64,000 nucleotides of DNA from Betaproteobacteria bacterium TMED82 (GTDB lineage Bacteria > Pseudomonadota > Gammaproteobacteria > Burkholderiales > Burkholderiaceae_A). The stretch is from the NCBI GenBank assembly GCA_002170395.1, contig NHEJ01000007.1, forward strand, positions 151,441 through 215,440. The letters run 5' to 3'. Below, one piece after another: positions 17,519 to 27,824 of the stretch; the first letter of the stretch is position 1, and every line of letters starts with the position of its first letter. The notes beneath the pieces are model-generated. The model made no database searches, was not told the DNA's origin, and worked only from the letters and a program-made list of their open reading frames with translations. Both the position numbers and the translations under genes were made by a program.

Positions 17519-20500
17519 AAGAAAAGACTTAAAAAAGATTTTGATAATCGGTGCGGGCCCAATAGTTATTGGGCAAGCATGCGAATTTGATTACTCGGGA
17601 GTGCAAGCTTGCAAGGCCTTAAAGGAGGAGGGTTTTAAAGTAATACTAGTCAACAGTAATCCCGCAACAATAATGACTGATCCTGAAATGGCAGACTCAG
17701 TTTACATAGAGCCTTTAAACAAATTTATATTAGAAAAAATACTTGAAAGAGAAAAACCAGACGCGATTTTACCCACAATGGGAGGACAAACTGCACTGAA
17801 TTTGGCGCTCGCACTCTCTGATGACGGAATATTAGAGCGTTTAAAAATTGAATTAATTGGTGCCAATCGAGATGCTATTGACAAGGCAGAGGATAGAAGA
17901 AAATTCAAAGTTGCAATGGAAAAAATCGGATTAAAAACTGCCAAGTCTGGAGTAGCACATACCATTTCGGAGGCAAATGCGGTTAGGAAGGAAATTTCCG
18001 CTGGGATCTCTGGAGCTGGTTTTCCCTTGATAGTTAGGCCAAGCTTTACCTTAGGTGGGTCAGGTGGCGGCATAGCCTATAACTCTGAAGAATTTGATAT
18101 TATTTGTGCTAGAGGTTTGGATGCATCTCCGATTGATGAGCTTTTAATTGAGGAGTCTCTCATAGGTTGGAAAGAGTTTGAAATGGAGGTTGTGCGGGAT
18201 AAAATGGATAACTGCGTTATTATCTGCTCCATAGAAAATATCGATCCAATGGGCATTCACACGGGTGACTCTATAACTGTCGCTCCTGCTCAAACCCTCA
18301 CTGATAAGGAATACCAACAAATGAGAGTGGCTTCCATTGATATACTTAGAGAAATCGGGGTTGATACCGGGGGTTCAAATGTCCAATTTGCTGTAAATCC
18401 TAGCAACGGTAAAATGGTAGTTGTGGAAATGAATCCTAGAGTATCTCGCTCATCAGCACTAGCATCTAAGGCTACAGGGTTCCCAATTGCGAAAGTTGCA
18501 GCAAAATTGGCTATTGGATATACATTAGATGAATTAAGTAATGAAATTACGGGTGGGAGAATTCCCAGTTCGTTTGAGCCTACCATAGATTATGTTGTCA
18601 CGAAGATGCCTCGATTTGCTTTTGAGAAGTTTCCCCTCGCAGATGACAAATTAACCACGCAAATGAAGTCGGTGGGAGAGGTTATGGCCATTGGCAGGAC
18701 CTTTCAAGAGTCCTTGCAAAAAGCATTGAGGGGTTTAGAAGTTGGCTCAGATGGATTCAATCGACTTTTGAGTAACAAAGAATCCATTGAAAAGCGCTTA
18801 GTTGAGCCAAGTTCCTCCAGAATTTGGGTTATTGGAGATGCTTTTGCGCAAGGTTTTTCATTAGAAGAGGTTAAAGCGGTTACCCAAATAGACAAATGGT
18901 TTTTGGGACAAATTAAAGAATTGATCGAAATTGAATTAGCATTAGAGCGACTCGTTATATCTGATATAGATAAATATCTAATGCTAGAGCTTAAGCAAAA
19001 AGGGTTTTCAGATAAGCGGCTTTCGAGCCTGTTAGATATTTCAGAGCAGCAACTTCGAAAGCTGCGGCATTCTCAAGGAGTTAGGCCTGTTTACAAGAGA
19101 GTAGATTCTTGTGCGGGCGAATTTGACGCGACAACATCTTATTTTTATTCCACATATGAAGAGGAAAATGAGAGTGTACCCAGTAAAGAAAAAAAAGTTG
19201 TGATTCTCGGTGGGGGACCTAACAGAATTGGTCAAGGTATAGAATTTGATTATTGTTGTGTCCACGCAGCTTTGGCCCTAAGGTCTGAGGGCTATGAAAC
19301 GATAATGATAAACTGTAACCCTGAAACCGTTTCTACCGATTTCGATATTTCAGACAGACTATATTTCGAGCCTCTAACTTTTGAGGATGTTTTTGAAATC
19401 TTGGAACTTGAAAAGCCTTTAGGTGTTATTGTCCAGTTTGGAGGACAAACTCCCTTGAAGCTTTGTAGAGATTTAGAACTAGCCGGCATTACAATTCTTG
19501 GTACAAAACCAGAGGCTATAGATTTAGCAGAGGACAGGGAGAGATTTCAGAAGTTATTAACAAAACTTGGGTTGAGACAGCCTTCAAATAAGATAGCCAG
19601 AAACGAAGGAGAAGCAATATATTTCGGAAAAGAAATAGGGTTTCCATTATTGGTTCGCCCCAGCTATGTATTAGGCGGTAGGGCGATGGAAATAGTTCAG
19701 GACGAAGATGATTTAAAAAAATATTTCCTTGAGGCTGTAAAAGTATCTGATGAATCCCCAGTGCTTTTGGACAGGTTTTTGAATGACGCTACCGAAGTTG
19801 ATGTTGATTGTATCTTCGATGGTAGGGAGGCGTTTATTGGTGGGATTTCAGAACACATCGAGCAGGCTGGCGTCCATTCAGGTGATTCTGCCTGTAGCTT
19901 ACCTCCTTTCTCTTTATCAGAAACTATCACCGGCGAGATACGCAGAGAGACGGTTGCTCTAGCGAAGGCTTTAGAAGTTAAGGGGTTAATGAATATACAG
20001 TTTGCAATTCAAAACGATAAAGTATTTGTTTTGGAAGTAAATCCGCGCGCTTCAAGGACTATTCCTTTTGTCTCAAAAGCCACGGGGATTCCACTAGCAA
20101 AAATTGCCTCCAAAGTTATGCTCGACATTACTCTAAAGGAGCAGGGAATTGGGAGAGAGATATTGCCGAATTATTTTTCTGTGAAGGAAGCGGTGTTTCC
20201 TTTTTCAAAATTTATTGGTGTAGATACGATTTTAGGTCCCGAAATGAAATCCACTGGAGAAGTAATGGGGATTGGTTCGTCTTTTGCCGAGGCCTTTATA
20301 AAATCCCAGCTTGGAGCTGGTATTAATTTACCGAGACCTGTTGAAGGGCAGCAAGCTTTTCTTAGTGTTAAAGATAATGACAAAAGACAAGCTGTCAAAT
20401 TGGCAGAGAAACTTGTGCATCTAGGCTTTGAGCTAATTGGAACAAAAGGTACAGCCTCAGTTATTGCTAAGTCTGGAATTAAGATCCAAGTTGTAAATAA

Positions 20501-20747
20501 AGTAGCTGAGGGACGGCCTCACATTGTAGATCTTATAAAAAGCGGTAGTATCTCTTTTATTTTAAATACAGTTGAAGAAAGAAAAAATGCGATAATTGAT
20601 TCTAAATCCATAAGAACAAGTGCTCTGACTGAAAATGTTACAACTTACACAACAATCTCTGGGGCAAAAGCTGCCATAGACGGTATGCTATCAATAGCAG
20701 AATCTAAACTAGAGGTATACAACTTGCGAGAATTAATTAAATTATAG
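17511..20747 (+). CDS. carB: Carbamoyl-phosphate synthase large subunit
   Basis: Makes carbamoyl phosphate from bicarbonate, ammonia and two ATP. The 1078 residues show two homologous ATP-grasp halves. The first begins [20 protein letters not shown] and includes [16 protein letters not shown]. The second begins [20 protein letters not shown] and includes [14 protein letters not shown]. An oligomerisation segment lies between them. The C-terminal MGS-like allosteric domain ([15 protein letters not shown]) suggests control by UMP or ornithine as in relatives. Full family length. Confidence 0.98.
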   Translation: MPKRKDLKKILIIGAGPIVIGQACEFDYSGVQACKALKEEGFKVILVNSNPATIMTDPEMADSVYIEPLNKFILEKILEREKPDAILPTMGGQTALNLALALSDDGILERLKIELIGANRDAIDKAEDRRKFKVAMEKIGLKTAKSGVAHTISEANAVRKEISAGISGAGFPLIVRPSFTLGGSGGGIAYNSEEFDIICARGLDASPIDELLIEESLIGWKEFEMEVVRDKMDNCVIICSIENIDPMGIHTGDSITVAPAQTLTDKEYQQMRVASIDILREIGVDTGGSNVQFAVNPSNGKMVVVEMNPRVSRSSALASKATGFPIAKVAAKLAIGYTLDELSNEITGGRIPSSFEPTIDYVVTKMPRFAFEKFPLADDKLTTQMKSVGEVMAIGRTFQESLQKALRGLEVGSDGFNRLLSNKESIEKRLVEPSSSRIWVIGDAFAQGFSLEEVKAVTQIDKWFLGQIKELIEIELALERLVISDIDKYLMLELKQKGFSDKRLSSLLDISEQQLRKLRHSQGVRPVYKRVDSCAGEFDATTSYFYSTYEEENESVPSKEKKVVILGGGPNRIGQGIEFDYCCVHAALALRSEGYETIMINCNPETVSTDFDISDRLYFEPLTFEDVFEILELEKPLGVIVQFGGQTPLKLCRDLELAGITILGTKPEAIDLAEDRERFQKLLTKLGLRQPSNKIARNEGEAIYFGKEIGFPLLVRPSYVLGGRAMEIVQDEDDLKKYFLEAVKVSDESPVLLDRFLNDATEVDVDCIFDGREAFIGGISEHIEQAGVHSGDSACSLPPFSLSETITGEIRRETVALAKALEVKGLMNIQFAIQNDKVFVLEVNPRASRTIPFVSKATGIPLAKIASKVMLDITLKEQGIGREILPNYFSVKEAVFPFSKFIGVDTILGPEMKSTGEVMGIGSSFAEAFIKSQLGAGINLPRPVEGQQAFLSVKDNDKRQAVKLAEKLVHLGFELIGTKGTASVIAKSGIKIQVVNKVAEGRPHIVDLIKSGSISFILNTVEERKNAIIDSKSIRTSALTENVTTYTTISGAKAAIDGMLSIAESKLEVYNLRELIKL

Positions 20748-20764
20748 ATTAGAGTAAGAAAACA

Positions 20765-21253
20765 ATGGATGCACCATTCAACACTCCGCTTACAGTGGTA
20801 GGCTACGAAAACTTGAAAAAGGAATTGCAGAACCTCAAGTCTGTTGAGCGCCCGTCAGTTATTCAAGCAATTGCCGAGGCGCGGGCGCATGGAGATTTGT
20901 CTGAGAATGCCGAATACGATGCAGCAAAAGAGCGTCAGTCTCTTATAGAGGGCCGCATTAAAGATTTAGAAGCTAAGGTCTCAACAGCTCAAATTATAAA
21001 CCCTTCTGAGTTAGAGAGAGATGGGAGAGTTGTATTTGGTGTTAAGGTAAAACTTCTGGATTTGAATGATGACGAGGAATTTGAGTATCAAATTGTTGGA
21101 GATGATGAGGCAGATCTTAAATTTAAAAAAATTTCTGTTTTAAGTCCAGTTGCGAGAGCTTTGATTGGAAAATCGGAGGGAGATATCGCTGAATTTACTG
21201 TCCCTCGAGGAAAAAGAGAAGTCGAAATTCTGGAAATAATTTATGATATTTAG
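20765..21253 (+). CDS. greA: Transcription elongation factor GreA
   Basis: Rescues backtracked RNA polymerase by stimulating transcript cleavage. The coiled-coil N terminus has [18 protein letters not shown] and [20 protein letters not shown]; the acidic tip residues in DLSENAEY coordinate the catalytic metal. The C-terminal FKBP-like domain ends in [18 protein letters not shown] 20765 follows carB by 17 bases. Length is 162 residues. Confidence 0.97.
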   Translation: MDAPFNTPLTVVGYENLKKELQNLKSVERPSVIQAIAEARAHGDLSENAEYDAAKERQSLIEGRIKDLEAKVSTAQIINPSELERDGRVVFGVKVKLLDLNDDEEFEYQIVGDDEADLKFKKISVLSPVARALIGKSEGDIAEFTVPRGKREVEILEIIYDI

Positions 21254-21285
21254 AAATTCATCCTGGCTCAGTTTGTTCTCAAATC

Positions 21286-21900
21286 GTGCCAAATAAAACA
21301 AAAAAAAAATGGTTAAAGGAATTCGTGGCTGATCCCTATGTTAGAGCTGCAAAGAAAATTGGGTATAGGTCCAGAGCAGCGTTCAAATTAATTGAAATAG
21401 ATGAACATCTTGGATTTATAAGAAATGCTAGAAACATTTTAGATATTGGTTCAGCTCCGGGGAGCTGGACGCAAGTCATATTAGAGCGCGCAAAAAAAAA
21501 ACCTAAGTTACTCGCCATAGATTTGATAACTATGGAGCCCTTAGATGGGGCTCATTTTATTGAGGGTGATATTCGTGCGGAGGATACTATGAAAAAAATT
21601 TCCAGTTATTTTAAAAATGAAAAAATTGACTTGATTTTATCTGATATGTCCCCAAATATAAGTGGGATAAGGGAAGTTGACTCAATCAGAGTGATGGAGC
21701 TTGGCGAATTAGTGTTAGAATTTAGTATTGATAATCTTAGTGATAAGGGTAATTTGGCGCTTAAGACTTTCCAAGGAAAGGGGTTTACTCAGTTGATTGA
21801 AAAATTCAAAAAAGTATACAAAAATCTGGCGGTAAAAAAGCCAATGTCGTCAAGGTCTGATTCTTCAGAGATTTACGTTGTAGCCAGGGATTTTAAATAG
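21286..21900 (+). CDS. rlmE: 23S rRNA (uridine-2552) 2'-O-methyltransferase RlmE (FtsJ/RrmJ)
   Basis: SAM-dependent methyltransferase acting on U2552 in the 50S A-loop. SRAAFKLIEIDEHLG, the SAM site ILDIGSAPGSWTQV, DLILSDMSPNISG and KTFQGKGF (catalytic lysine region) are present. GTG 21286, 204 residues. Two runs of ten A lie within the gene (21300-21309 and 21492-21501). It precedes ftsH in the usual order; no YhbY gene is present upstream. Confidence 0.95.
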   Translation: MPNKTKKKWLKEFVADPYVRAAKKIGYRSRAAFKLIEIDEHLGFIRNARNILDIGSAPGSWTQVILERAKKKPKLLAIDLITMEPLDGAHFIEGDIRAEDTMKKISSYFKNEKIDLILSDMSPNISGIREVDSIRVMELGELVLEFSIDNLSDKGNLALKTFQGKGFTQLIEKFKKVYKNLAVKKPMSSRSDSSEIYVVARDFK

Positions 21901-21999
21901 TCAATCCCACCAAGATATTAATGTTACTGCGTACAGAGGAACTTAAGGTCTTAATAAAATGACTAATTGTTTTTGAAAGAGTTGAGTAGGGAGAGAAAT

Positions 22000-23916
22000 T
22001 TGAATAATACAATATCAAAAGTTGCCATTTGGATGGTCATAGCATTAATACTGTTTTCCATATTTCGTCAGTTTGACGGTGGAAGAAATGGTGGTCGCGA
22101 AGTCTCCTATTCGCAATTCATGGAAGAGGCTAGGCAAGGGGCAATTAAATCCGCAGTGGTTGATGGCCGAACTGTTAGGGCTATAACTTCAGATGACCGA
22201 GAGCTGACTGTTAATGCGCCTCAAGACTTATTTATGGTGGAAACTTTGATGAAGTATGGAGTTATAGTTTCTGCTAAGGCTGAGGAACAGCCATCTTTGC
22301 TGATGAGTATTTTCGTTTCCTGGTTTCCAATGTTACTTCTTATAGCTGTCTGGATATTTTTTATGAGGCAGATGCAGGGTGGTGGACGAGGAGGAGCTTT
22401 CTCTTTCGGTAAGTCCAAAGCCCGAATGATAGACGAGAACAACAATGTAATAACTTTTGCCGACGTGGCTGGTTGTGATGAAGCTAAGGACGATGTTTCT
22501 GAACTGGTGGAGTTTTTAAAAGATCCCACCAAATTTCAGAAGCTTGGTGGGCGAATCCCAAGAGGAGTTTTAATGGTTGGGTCTCCAGGCACAGGAAAGA
22601 CATTGCTGGCAAAGGCAATTGCTGGTGAGGCTAAGGTTCCATTTTTCTCCATCTCTGGCTCAGATTTTGTTGAGATGTTTGTTGGCGTGGGAGCTGCTCG
22701 GGTAAGGGACATGTTTGAAAATGCAAAGAAGCATTCTCCATGCATAATATTTATAGATGAAATTGACGCTGTGGGTCGACAAAGAGGTGCTGGGCTTGGA
22801 GGTGGTAATGATGAAAGAGAACAGACATTAAATCAAATGCTGGTAGAAATGGATGGATTTGAGACAAATCAGGGAATTATTGTTATTGCTGCTACAAACA
22901 GACCTGACGTTCTTGACCCTGCTCTTCTAAGACCCGGACGTTTTGACCGACAAGTTGTAGTTCCCCTGCCTGATGTTAAGGGAAGAGAACAAATTCTTAA
23001 CGTTCATATGAGGAAAGTTCCTGTTGGTTCAGATGTCAAGGCTAGTATTTTAGCCAGAGGTACTCCAGGCATGTCCGGTGCAGATTTAGCGAACATCGTA
23101 AATGAAGCTGCCCTCTTCGCTGCTCGAAGAGATGGTCGTACAGTTGAAATGGATGATTTTGAAAAAGCTAAGGATAAAATCTTAATGGGCTCGGAAAGAA
23201 AATCAATTGTTATGCCCGAGGAGGAGAGAAAGAACACAGCCTATCACGAATCTGGGCATGCAATCGTTGCGAAATTATTACCAAAAACTGATCCCGTCCA
23301 CAAAGTTACCATAATACCCAGAGGTAGGGCGTTGGGTGTAACCATGCAGTTGCCGGAAGGTGATAGATACAGTATGGACAAGGAACGTATTTTAAATACA
23401 ATAGCTGTTTTGTTTGGTGGAAGAATCGCCGAAGAAATTTTTATGAATCAAATGACTACCGGAGCTTCCAATGACTTCGAGCGGGCTACTTCACTCGCAC
23501 GAGATATGGTAACTAGATACGGTATGAGTGACTCACTTGGGCCAATGGTGTATGCAGAAAATGAGGGCGAAGTTTTTCTGGGTAGAAGCATAACTAAGAC
23601 TACTCATGTTTCTGAGTCAACAATGCAGAAAGTGGATTCTGAAATCAGACGAATAATCGACGAACAGTATACCGTTGCTCGTAAGATCATAGAAGAAAAC
23701 TCGGATAAAATGCATTCTATGGCTAAAGCTCTGCTGGAATGGGAGACAATCGATGCCGACCAGATTGATGATATAGCCAACGGGAAGGAGCCAAGACCTC
23801 CGAAGGACTCGACCAAAGAAAAAGACAGTAGCAACAGTACTGGTTCAGGACCTGGATCCAAACTGAGAGGTGGTGAATCGGTGCCTCCGAATGACGCTGC
23901 TCCAGCCGCGAATTAA
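22000..23916 (+). CDS. ftsH: ATP-dependent zinc metalloprotease FtsH
   Basis: Membrane-anchored AAA+ protease that degrades damaged and regulatory membrane and cytosolic proteins. Two N-terminal membrane helices ([15 protein letters not shown] and [22 protein letters not shown]) flank a periplasmic domain. The P-loop is [16 protein letters not shown], the [12 protein letters not shown], and the zinc site [16 protein letters not shown] chose TTG 22000, which gives the canonical [11 protein letters not shown] opening and lies 5 bases after AGGGAGA; a TTG at 21967 adds 11 untypical residues. Length is 638 residues, with a hydrophilic Pro/Ser/Gly-rich tail. Confidence 0.96.
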   Translation: MNNTISKVAIWMVIALILFSIFRQFDGGRNGGREVSYSQFMEEARQGAIKSAVVDGRTVRAITSDDRELTVNAPQDLFMVETLMKYGVIVSAKAEEQPSLLMSIFVSWFPMLLLIAVWIFFMRQMQGGGRGGAFSFGKSKARMIDENNNVITFADVAGCDEAKDDVSELVEFLKDPTKFQKLGGRIPRGVLMVGSPGTGKTLLAKAIAGEAKVPFFSISGSDFVEMFVGVGAARVRDMFENAKKHSPCIIFIDEIDAVGRQRGAGLGGGNDEREQTLNQMLVEMDGFETNQGIIVIAATNRPDVLDPALLRPGRFDRQVVVPLPDVKGREQILNVHMRKVPVGSDVKASILARGTPGMSGADLANIVNEAALFAARRDGRTVEMDDFEKAKDKILMGSERKSIVMPEEERKNTAYHESGHAIVAKLLPKTDPVHKVTIIPRGRALGVTMQLPEGDRYSMDKERILNTIAVLFGGRIAEEIFMNQMTTGASNDFERATSLARDMVTRYGMSDSLGPMVYAENEGEVFLGRSITKTTHVSESTMQKVDSEIRRIIDEQYTVARKIIEENSDKMHSMAKALLEWETIDADQIDDIANGKEPRPPKDSTKEKDSSNSTGSGPGSKLRGGESVPPNDAAPAAN

Positions 23917-23951
23917 CTCCAATACAGAGTTTCGGAAGAGGGGAGTATAGG

Positions 23952-24836
23952 ATATCTGCTGAGGAAAATTCCAGGGGGTTTAAGTGTCGTAGGTTTAACC
24001 TGAGTTTATCGCGTCCCTTGGTTATGGGTATACTAAACTTAACTCCAGATTCATTCTCAGACGGTGGCATCATGAGCGGAAAGTATGGTGCTCTGTCTGT
24101 GGCGGAAGAAATGATCGAATCCGGGGTCGATATACTGGATATTGGTGGTGAGAGTACGAGACCCGGTGCTGCAGAAGTCGGTGTGGAGGAGGAGTGGACA
24201 AGAATAAAAGATGTCGTAAACGAATTAATTAAATTTAATATTCCCATCTCTATAGATACTAGAAAAGCTCAAGTGATGAGGCAGGCTCTTTCCATTGGAG
24301 TTGACATCATAAATGACGTATCGGGCTTTCGCTCAGCAGAGTCCTTAAAAGTTGTAAAAGAGTTTTGTGGTGAAGGTACCGGATTTTGTGTAATGCATAT
24401 GCAAGGTGAACCAAAGACCATGCAGATAAACCCACGGTACATTGATGTAGTTGCTGAAGTGGAGCACTTTCTATCGGAAAAAATTGATGAGTTGATGGAT
24501 CTCGGTGCCTTATCTGAATCTATAGTTATAGACCCAGGATTCGGATTTGGTAAAACCGCTGAACACAACTTTCTACTTTTTAAGTCGATCGGACGGTTTA
24601 TTTCGATAGCTCCCGTTTTAATCGGAATATCTAGGAAGCGTCTAATATCTGAGCTGAGTTATAAGAGTAGATCGCCTAAAGACAGGCTTGGAGGGAGCTT
24701 AGCTGCTGCCCTATGGTCAATTTCAAAAGGGGTTTCTATTGTAAGAGTGCATGACGTAAAGGAAACCGTTGACGCCATTAGAGTTTTGGAAAAGTTGGAT
24801 TATAGTCAAGACTTTTTTCACTTAAAAGATGGATAA
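23952..24836 (+). CDS. folP: Dihydropteroate synthase, probable ATA start
   Basis: Condenses p-aminobenzoate with dihydropterin pyrophosphate in folate synthesis; the sulfonamide target. Motifs VMGILNLTPDSFSDGG, DIGGESTRPGA, IDPGFGFGKTAEHN and the end IVRVHDVKETVDAIRVL are canonical. The conserved N-terminal strand (RGFKCRRFNLSLSRPL) lies upstream of the first standard start (TTG 24018), and no ATG, GTG or TTG precedes it in frame. ATA 23952 sits 6 bases after GAGGGGAG (23938-23945) and gives 294 residues beginning SAEENSRGFKC. CTG 24000 is a weaker alternative. It lies between ftsH and glmM; its last bases overlap glmM by 8. Confidence 0.9.
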   Translation: MSAEENSRGFKCRRFNLSLSRPLVMGILNLTPDSFSDGGIMSGKYGALSVAEEMIESGVDILDIGGESTRPGAAEVGVEEEWTRIKDVVNELIKFNIPISIDTRKAQVMRQALSIGVDIINDVSGFRSAESLKVVKEFCGEGTGFCVMHMQGEPKTMQINPRYIDVVAEVEHFLSEKIDELMDLGALSESIVIDPGFGFGKTAEHNFLLFKSIGRFISIAPVLIGISRKRLISELSYKSRSPKDRLGGSLAAALWSISKGVSIVRVHDVKETVDAIRVLEKLDYSQDFFHLKDG

Positions 24837-26169
24837 TGTTAAAGATATTTTTGGTACTGATGGAATAAGAGGTCCGGTTGGACCCGGTGGAATTAATACT
24901 GACTTAGTACTAAAAGTTGGGCTAGCCTTTGGAAAAATGTTAGGTGAACGCTATAGCCACCCGGGGGTTTTGGTTGGTAAAGATACTAGAGTATCGAGTG
25001 ATGCACTTGAAGCTTCCCTGATTGCAGGCTTATTAAGTGCTGGTGTAGATGTGTCTTGCGCTGGTATATTACCCACTCCGGGTATTGCATACTTAACAAA
25101 ATCTATGCATTTTTCTGCTGGAATAATAGTTAGTGCGTCCCATAACCATTTCTCGGATAATGGGCTGAAATTTTTTGACGATAGTGGAAATAAATTGTCA
25201 GAAATTTTTGAAAAAAAAGTAATCAAGCACCTTGGTTCTAGCAGTAACTTAGCCACTAAAGGTATTTATGGGAAGCAAACTTCTTTAACTGATGCTACAG
25301 GGAGATACGTTGAATTTTGCAAAGCTTCTTCTCCCGACGGTTTCAGCTTAAGTGGAATGAAAATAATCCTCGATGCAGCAAATGGTGCTGCGTTTAAATC
25401 TTTAGGGTTAGTCTTTTCTGAGTTAGGGGCAAATATTATTGAAATTGCCAGTTGCCCTAATGGAATAAATATCAATGATGGAGTGGGTTGTGTCCACCCT
25501 ACTAACCTCTCTGAGGCTGTTTTGCAACATACCGCCGACCTCGGACTTTCTTTAGATGGGGATGGCGATCGGCTTATAATTAGTGATAGATACGGAAGGA
25601 TTTTCAACGGAGATGAACTCCTTTATGTTATAGCAAAATCAAAAGTACAAAAAAAAGGAGTTGGAGAAATTCGTGGTGTTGTGGGTACTTTAATGAGTAA
25701 TCTAGGGTTAGAAAAAGCCATAATTTCGATAGGTTTAGAGTTTAGAAGATCGAAAGTCGGAGACAGGTACATCGCCGAGCTACTGAGAGAAACCGGCTGG
25801 AGAATTGGGGGAGAATCATCTGGGCATATTATTTATCTTGACGCTCACTCCACTGGAGATGGAATAATTAGCGCAATTCAAGTTTTATCGGCTATTTTAG
25901 ATTCGGGTATTGAATTAGATGGGTTACTTCAAGACTTCGAAAAGATTCCCCAAGTTCTTATAAATGTTCCAATCGCCAAAAGTAATAACTGGAGGGATAA
26001 TAGTACATTTTTGGCTGCTCAACAGATGGTAGCTAATGAGTTGGGGGACAACGGACGATTGTTGGTCCGTCCGTCTGGAACGGAACCTTTATTGAGAATC
26101 ATGGTTGAGGCACAAACTGAGGCTGACGCTAAAGAAAAAGCCGATTTTTTAGCTAAAACCTTAGATTAA
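24829..26169 (+). CDS. glmM: Phosphoglucosamine mutase
   Basis: Interconverts glucosamine-6-P and glucosamine-1-P for UDP-GlcNAc, the precursor of peptidoglycan and lipid A. The opening DIFGTDGIRG, the phosphoserine loop IVSASHNHFSDNG, metal loop LDGDGDRLI, sugar loop GGESSGHII and phosphate site RPSGTEPLLRIM are all present. ATG 24829 overlaps folP by 8 bases. Length 446, normal. It sits directly before the pst block, as in betaproteobacteria. Confidence 0.97.
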   Translation: MDNVKDIFGTDGIRGPVGPGGINTDLVLKVGLAFGKMLGERYSHPGVLVGKDTRVSSDALEASLIAGLLSAGVDVSCAGILPTPGIAYLTKSMHFSAGIIVSASHNHFSDNGLKFFDDSGNKLSEIFEKKVIKHLGSSSNLATKGIYGKQTSLTDATGRYVEFCKASSPDGFSLSGMKIILDAANGAAFKSLGLVFSELGANIIEIASCPNGININDGVGCVHPTNLSEAVLQHTADLGLSLDGDGDRLIISDRYGRIFNGDELLYVIAKSKVQKKGVGEIRGVVGTLMSNLGLEKAIISIGLEFRRSKVGDRYIAELLRETGWRIGGESSGHIIYLDAHSTGDGIISAIQVLSAILDSGIELDGLLQDFEKIPQVLINVPIAKSNNWRDNSTFLAAQQMVANELGDNGRLLVRPSGTEPLLRIMVEAQTEADAKEKADFLAKTLD

Positions 26170-26171
26170 AG

Positions 26172-26486
26172 TTATTCTCTTCTCAACACGTTCATCATTG
26201 TTGGACAAGAGAAACCAGGACCTATCGAGTTACTTTCTACTCTACCTTTGACGGATGGACACTTATACATGCAAGTGGTACCCCCATCACTCAGTTTTTT
26301 CCTCTCTTTTAAATAACAGTTGATCGAATCTCGCCTAGCTTTTTCTCGCTTAATTTTATCGATGCGAGCTTTCCTTTTAGCTTCTATCGGATCAATTCCA
26401 CGAGGAGGAGGAACTGCTAACGCGAGATTGAAACTGTTCCCCAATAAAACAAACATAATGCTTAGACATATAGAAAATTTAATCAT
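26172..26486 (-). CDS. Small secreted cysteine-containing protein, unknown function
   Basis: I do not recognise this gene. The 104-residue product has a signal peptide-like N terminus (FSICLSIMFVLLGNSFNLALA, up to about residue 24), a charged helix rich in Lys and Arg (about 35-55) and a C-terminal part with cysteines at 57, 72, 76 and 94, including TTCMYKCPS and SCPTMMNV. These four could form two disulfides in the periplasm. It is convergent with glmM, with two bases between stops, and divergent from pstS. The coding status rests on the signal peptide and cysteine pattern; it has no informative partner. Confidence 0.6.
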   Translation of the reverse strand: MIKFSICLSIMFVLLGNSFNLALAVPPPRGIDPIEAKRKARIDKIKREKARRDSINCYLKERKKLSDGGTTCMYKCPSVKGRVESNSIGPGFSCPTMMNVLRRE

Positions 26487-26622
26487 GGCACAGATCTTAC
26501 CTAAAAAAATATAAAGTTTAGACTCGTATGAACCTATAAATGTTCCTTACAGAGTGAGGCTCAATAACAAAACTTACAAAAAAGTTAATAATTAACCATA
26601 GTTTAACGTTAATTTTTTTCGA

Positions 26623-26651
26623 GTGTTATATTTTTGTAACTTTTCTTATGC
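26623..26651 (+). promoter_or_regulatory. Candidate Pho box upstream of pstS
   Basis: GTGTTAT (26623-26629) and TTGTAAC (26634-26640) are two 7-base units separated by four bases, giving the 11-base periodicity of PhoB sites (consensus CTGTCAT). A weaker third unit CTTATGC follows at 26645-26651. TATTAT (26664-26669) could be the -10 element, about 12 bases farther on. Match quality is partial, and no phoB or phoR is in the window. Confidence 0.35.
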
Positions 26652-26694
26652 AAACTAAGGGTCTATTATCAGATATTTTTTATGAGGAGAAAGT

Positions 26695-27735
26695 ATGTTT
26701 TTACGTATTGCTTGTGCAACAGTTTTTTTGATAGGATCGGGCGGTAACCTTATAGCACGTGATTTTGTGAGTATGAAAGGGTCTTCAACAGTATTTCCTT
26801 TCGCTACAATAGTTGCGGAGGCTATGGGAAAAAATCCGAAGTTTAAGACACCTGTCGTAGAGTCTGGTGGTTCCTCAGTGGGAAAAAAGGGTGTTTGTGA
26901 GGGCACTGGCACTAAGTTTGTAGACATTGGTAATGCCTCTTCGCGTATGAAAAAAAAGGAATTAGCTTTTTGTGAAGAAAATGGGATCAAAGTTACTGAG
27001 ATCAAGGTTGGTTATGACGGCATAGTTGTCGCTAGCTCCAAAAAAGGAACTCGACTTAATATTTCTCGTGCAGATCTGGGCATGGCTTTGACTGCTGAGG
27101 TACCTAGTAAAGACGGTTCGAAATTTGTACCAAATTATTATAAAAAATGGTCTGATATAAAACCTCTTCTTCCTGATGTACCAATAAGAGTTTACGGCCC
27201 ACCAACGACCTCGGGTACTAGAGCATCTTTTGCGGAGATGATCAATCAAAAGTCTTATTGCGGCAAAGAATCAGTTGCTAAAAAGCTCTCAAAAGCTAGA
27301 GGTGATAAAAAAGGGAAGAAATGTCGTGCCATGCGTACCGATGGTGCGTATGTTGAGGCTGGTGAACAGGATAATTTGATAGTACAAAAGCTCAAGGAAG
27401 ACCCTACAGCTTACGGTATTTTTGGATTTTCGTACTTGAATCAAAACTCCGACACTCTCGAGGGCGCTATCTTAGACGATGTTGGACCAACTTTCGGCGA
27501 TATTGCCAGTGGAAAATACAAAGCCTCTAGAGCTTTATATTTCTACGTAAAGCATTCTCATATCGATGTAGTACCGGGAGTTAAGGAATATATGGCTGAG
27601 TGGACGAAGCATTGGGGTCCTGATGGCGTATTAGCTGATAACGGAATGATCCCAATGAGTGACGCTGAGCAAGCTAAGTACAAAAGCGCCATGACCGATC
27701 TTCCAGTTTTAGTTATGGGGGATCTAAAAAAGTAG
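26695..27735 (+). CDS. pstS: Phosphate ABC transporter, periplasmic binding protein
   Basis: Captures phosphate in the periplasm. The N terminus LRIACATVFLIGSGGNLIAR is an export signal. The phosphate-binding loops are visible: MKGSSTVFPF, VESGGSSVG, DIGNASSRMKKKE and GPPTTSGTRASF. The start is ATG 26695 with GAGGAG 6 bases upstream. Length is 346, a normal PstS. It heads pstS-pstC-pstA-pstB, separated from pstC by a strong stem-loop. Likely induced by low phosphate. Confidence 0.96.
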   Translation: MFLRIACATVFLIGSGGNLIARDFVSMKGSSTVFPFATIVAEAMGKNPKFKTPVVESGGSSVGKKGVCEGTGTKFVDIGNASSRMKKKELAFCEENGIKVTEIKVGYDGIVVASSKKGTRLNISRADLGMALTAEVPSKDGSKFVPNYYKKWSDIKPLLPDVPIRVYGPPTTSGTRASFAEMINQKSYCGKESVAKKLSKARGDKKGKKCRAMRTDGAYVEAGEQDNLIVQKLKEDPTAYGIFGFSYLNQNSDTLEGAILDDVGPTFGDIASGKYKASRALYFYVKHSHIDVVPGVKEYMAEWTKHWGPDGVLADNGMIPMSDAEQAKYKSAMTDLPVLVMGDLKK

Positions 27736-27774
27736 TAATGTTTAACAAGTGACATAACTTATTCGTTGTATCAT

Positions 27775-27801
27775 GGGGACTGAAACTAGGCTTCAGTCCC
27801 C
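27775..27801 (+). promoter_or_regulatory. Stem-loop between pstS and pstC
   Basis: GGGGACTGAA (27775-27784) pairs perfectly with TTCAGTCCCC (27792-27801) around a 7-base loop ACTAGGC. The next bases are GTATCATTTTAT, not a clean T tail, so it is more likely an RNA-stability or partial-termination element that gives more binding protein than permease. Such intercistronic hairpins after solute-binding protein genes are known. Direct repeats GTATCAT flank the hairpin. Confidence 0.6.
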
Positions 27802-27824
27802 GTATCATTTTATAAGGGTCCTTT

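Noticed and set aside
18290..20398. Several long minus-strand frames opposite carB
   Set aside because: Shadow frames of a well-conserved gene; no start signals or family motifs.
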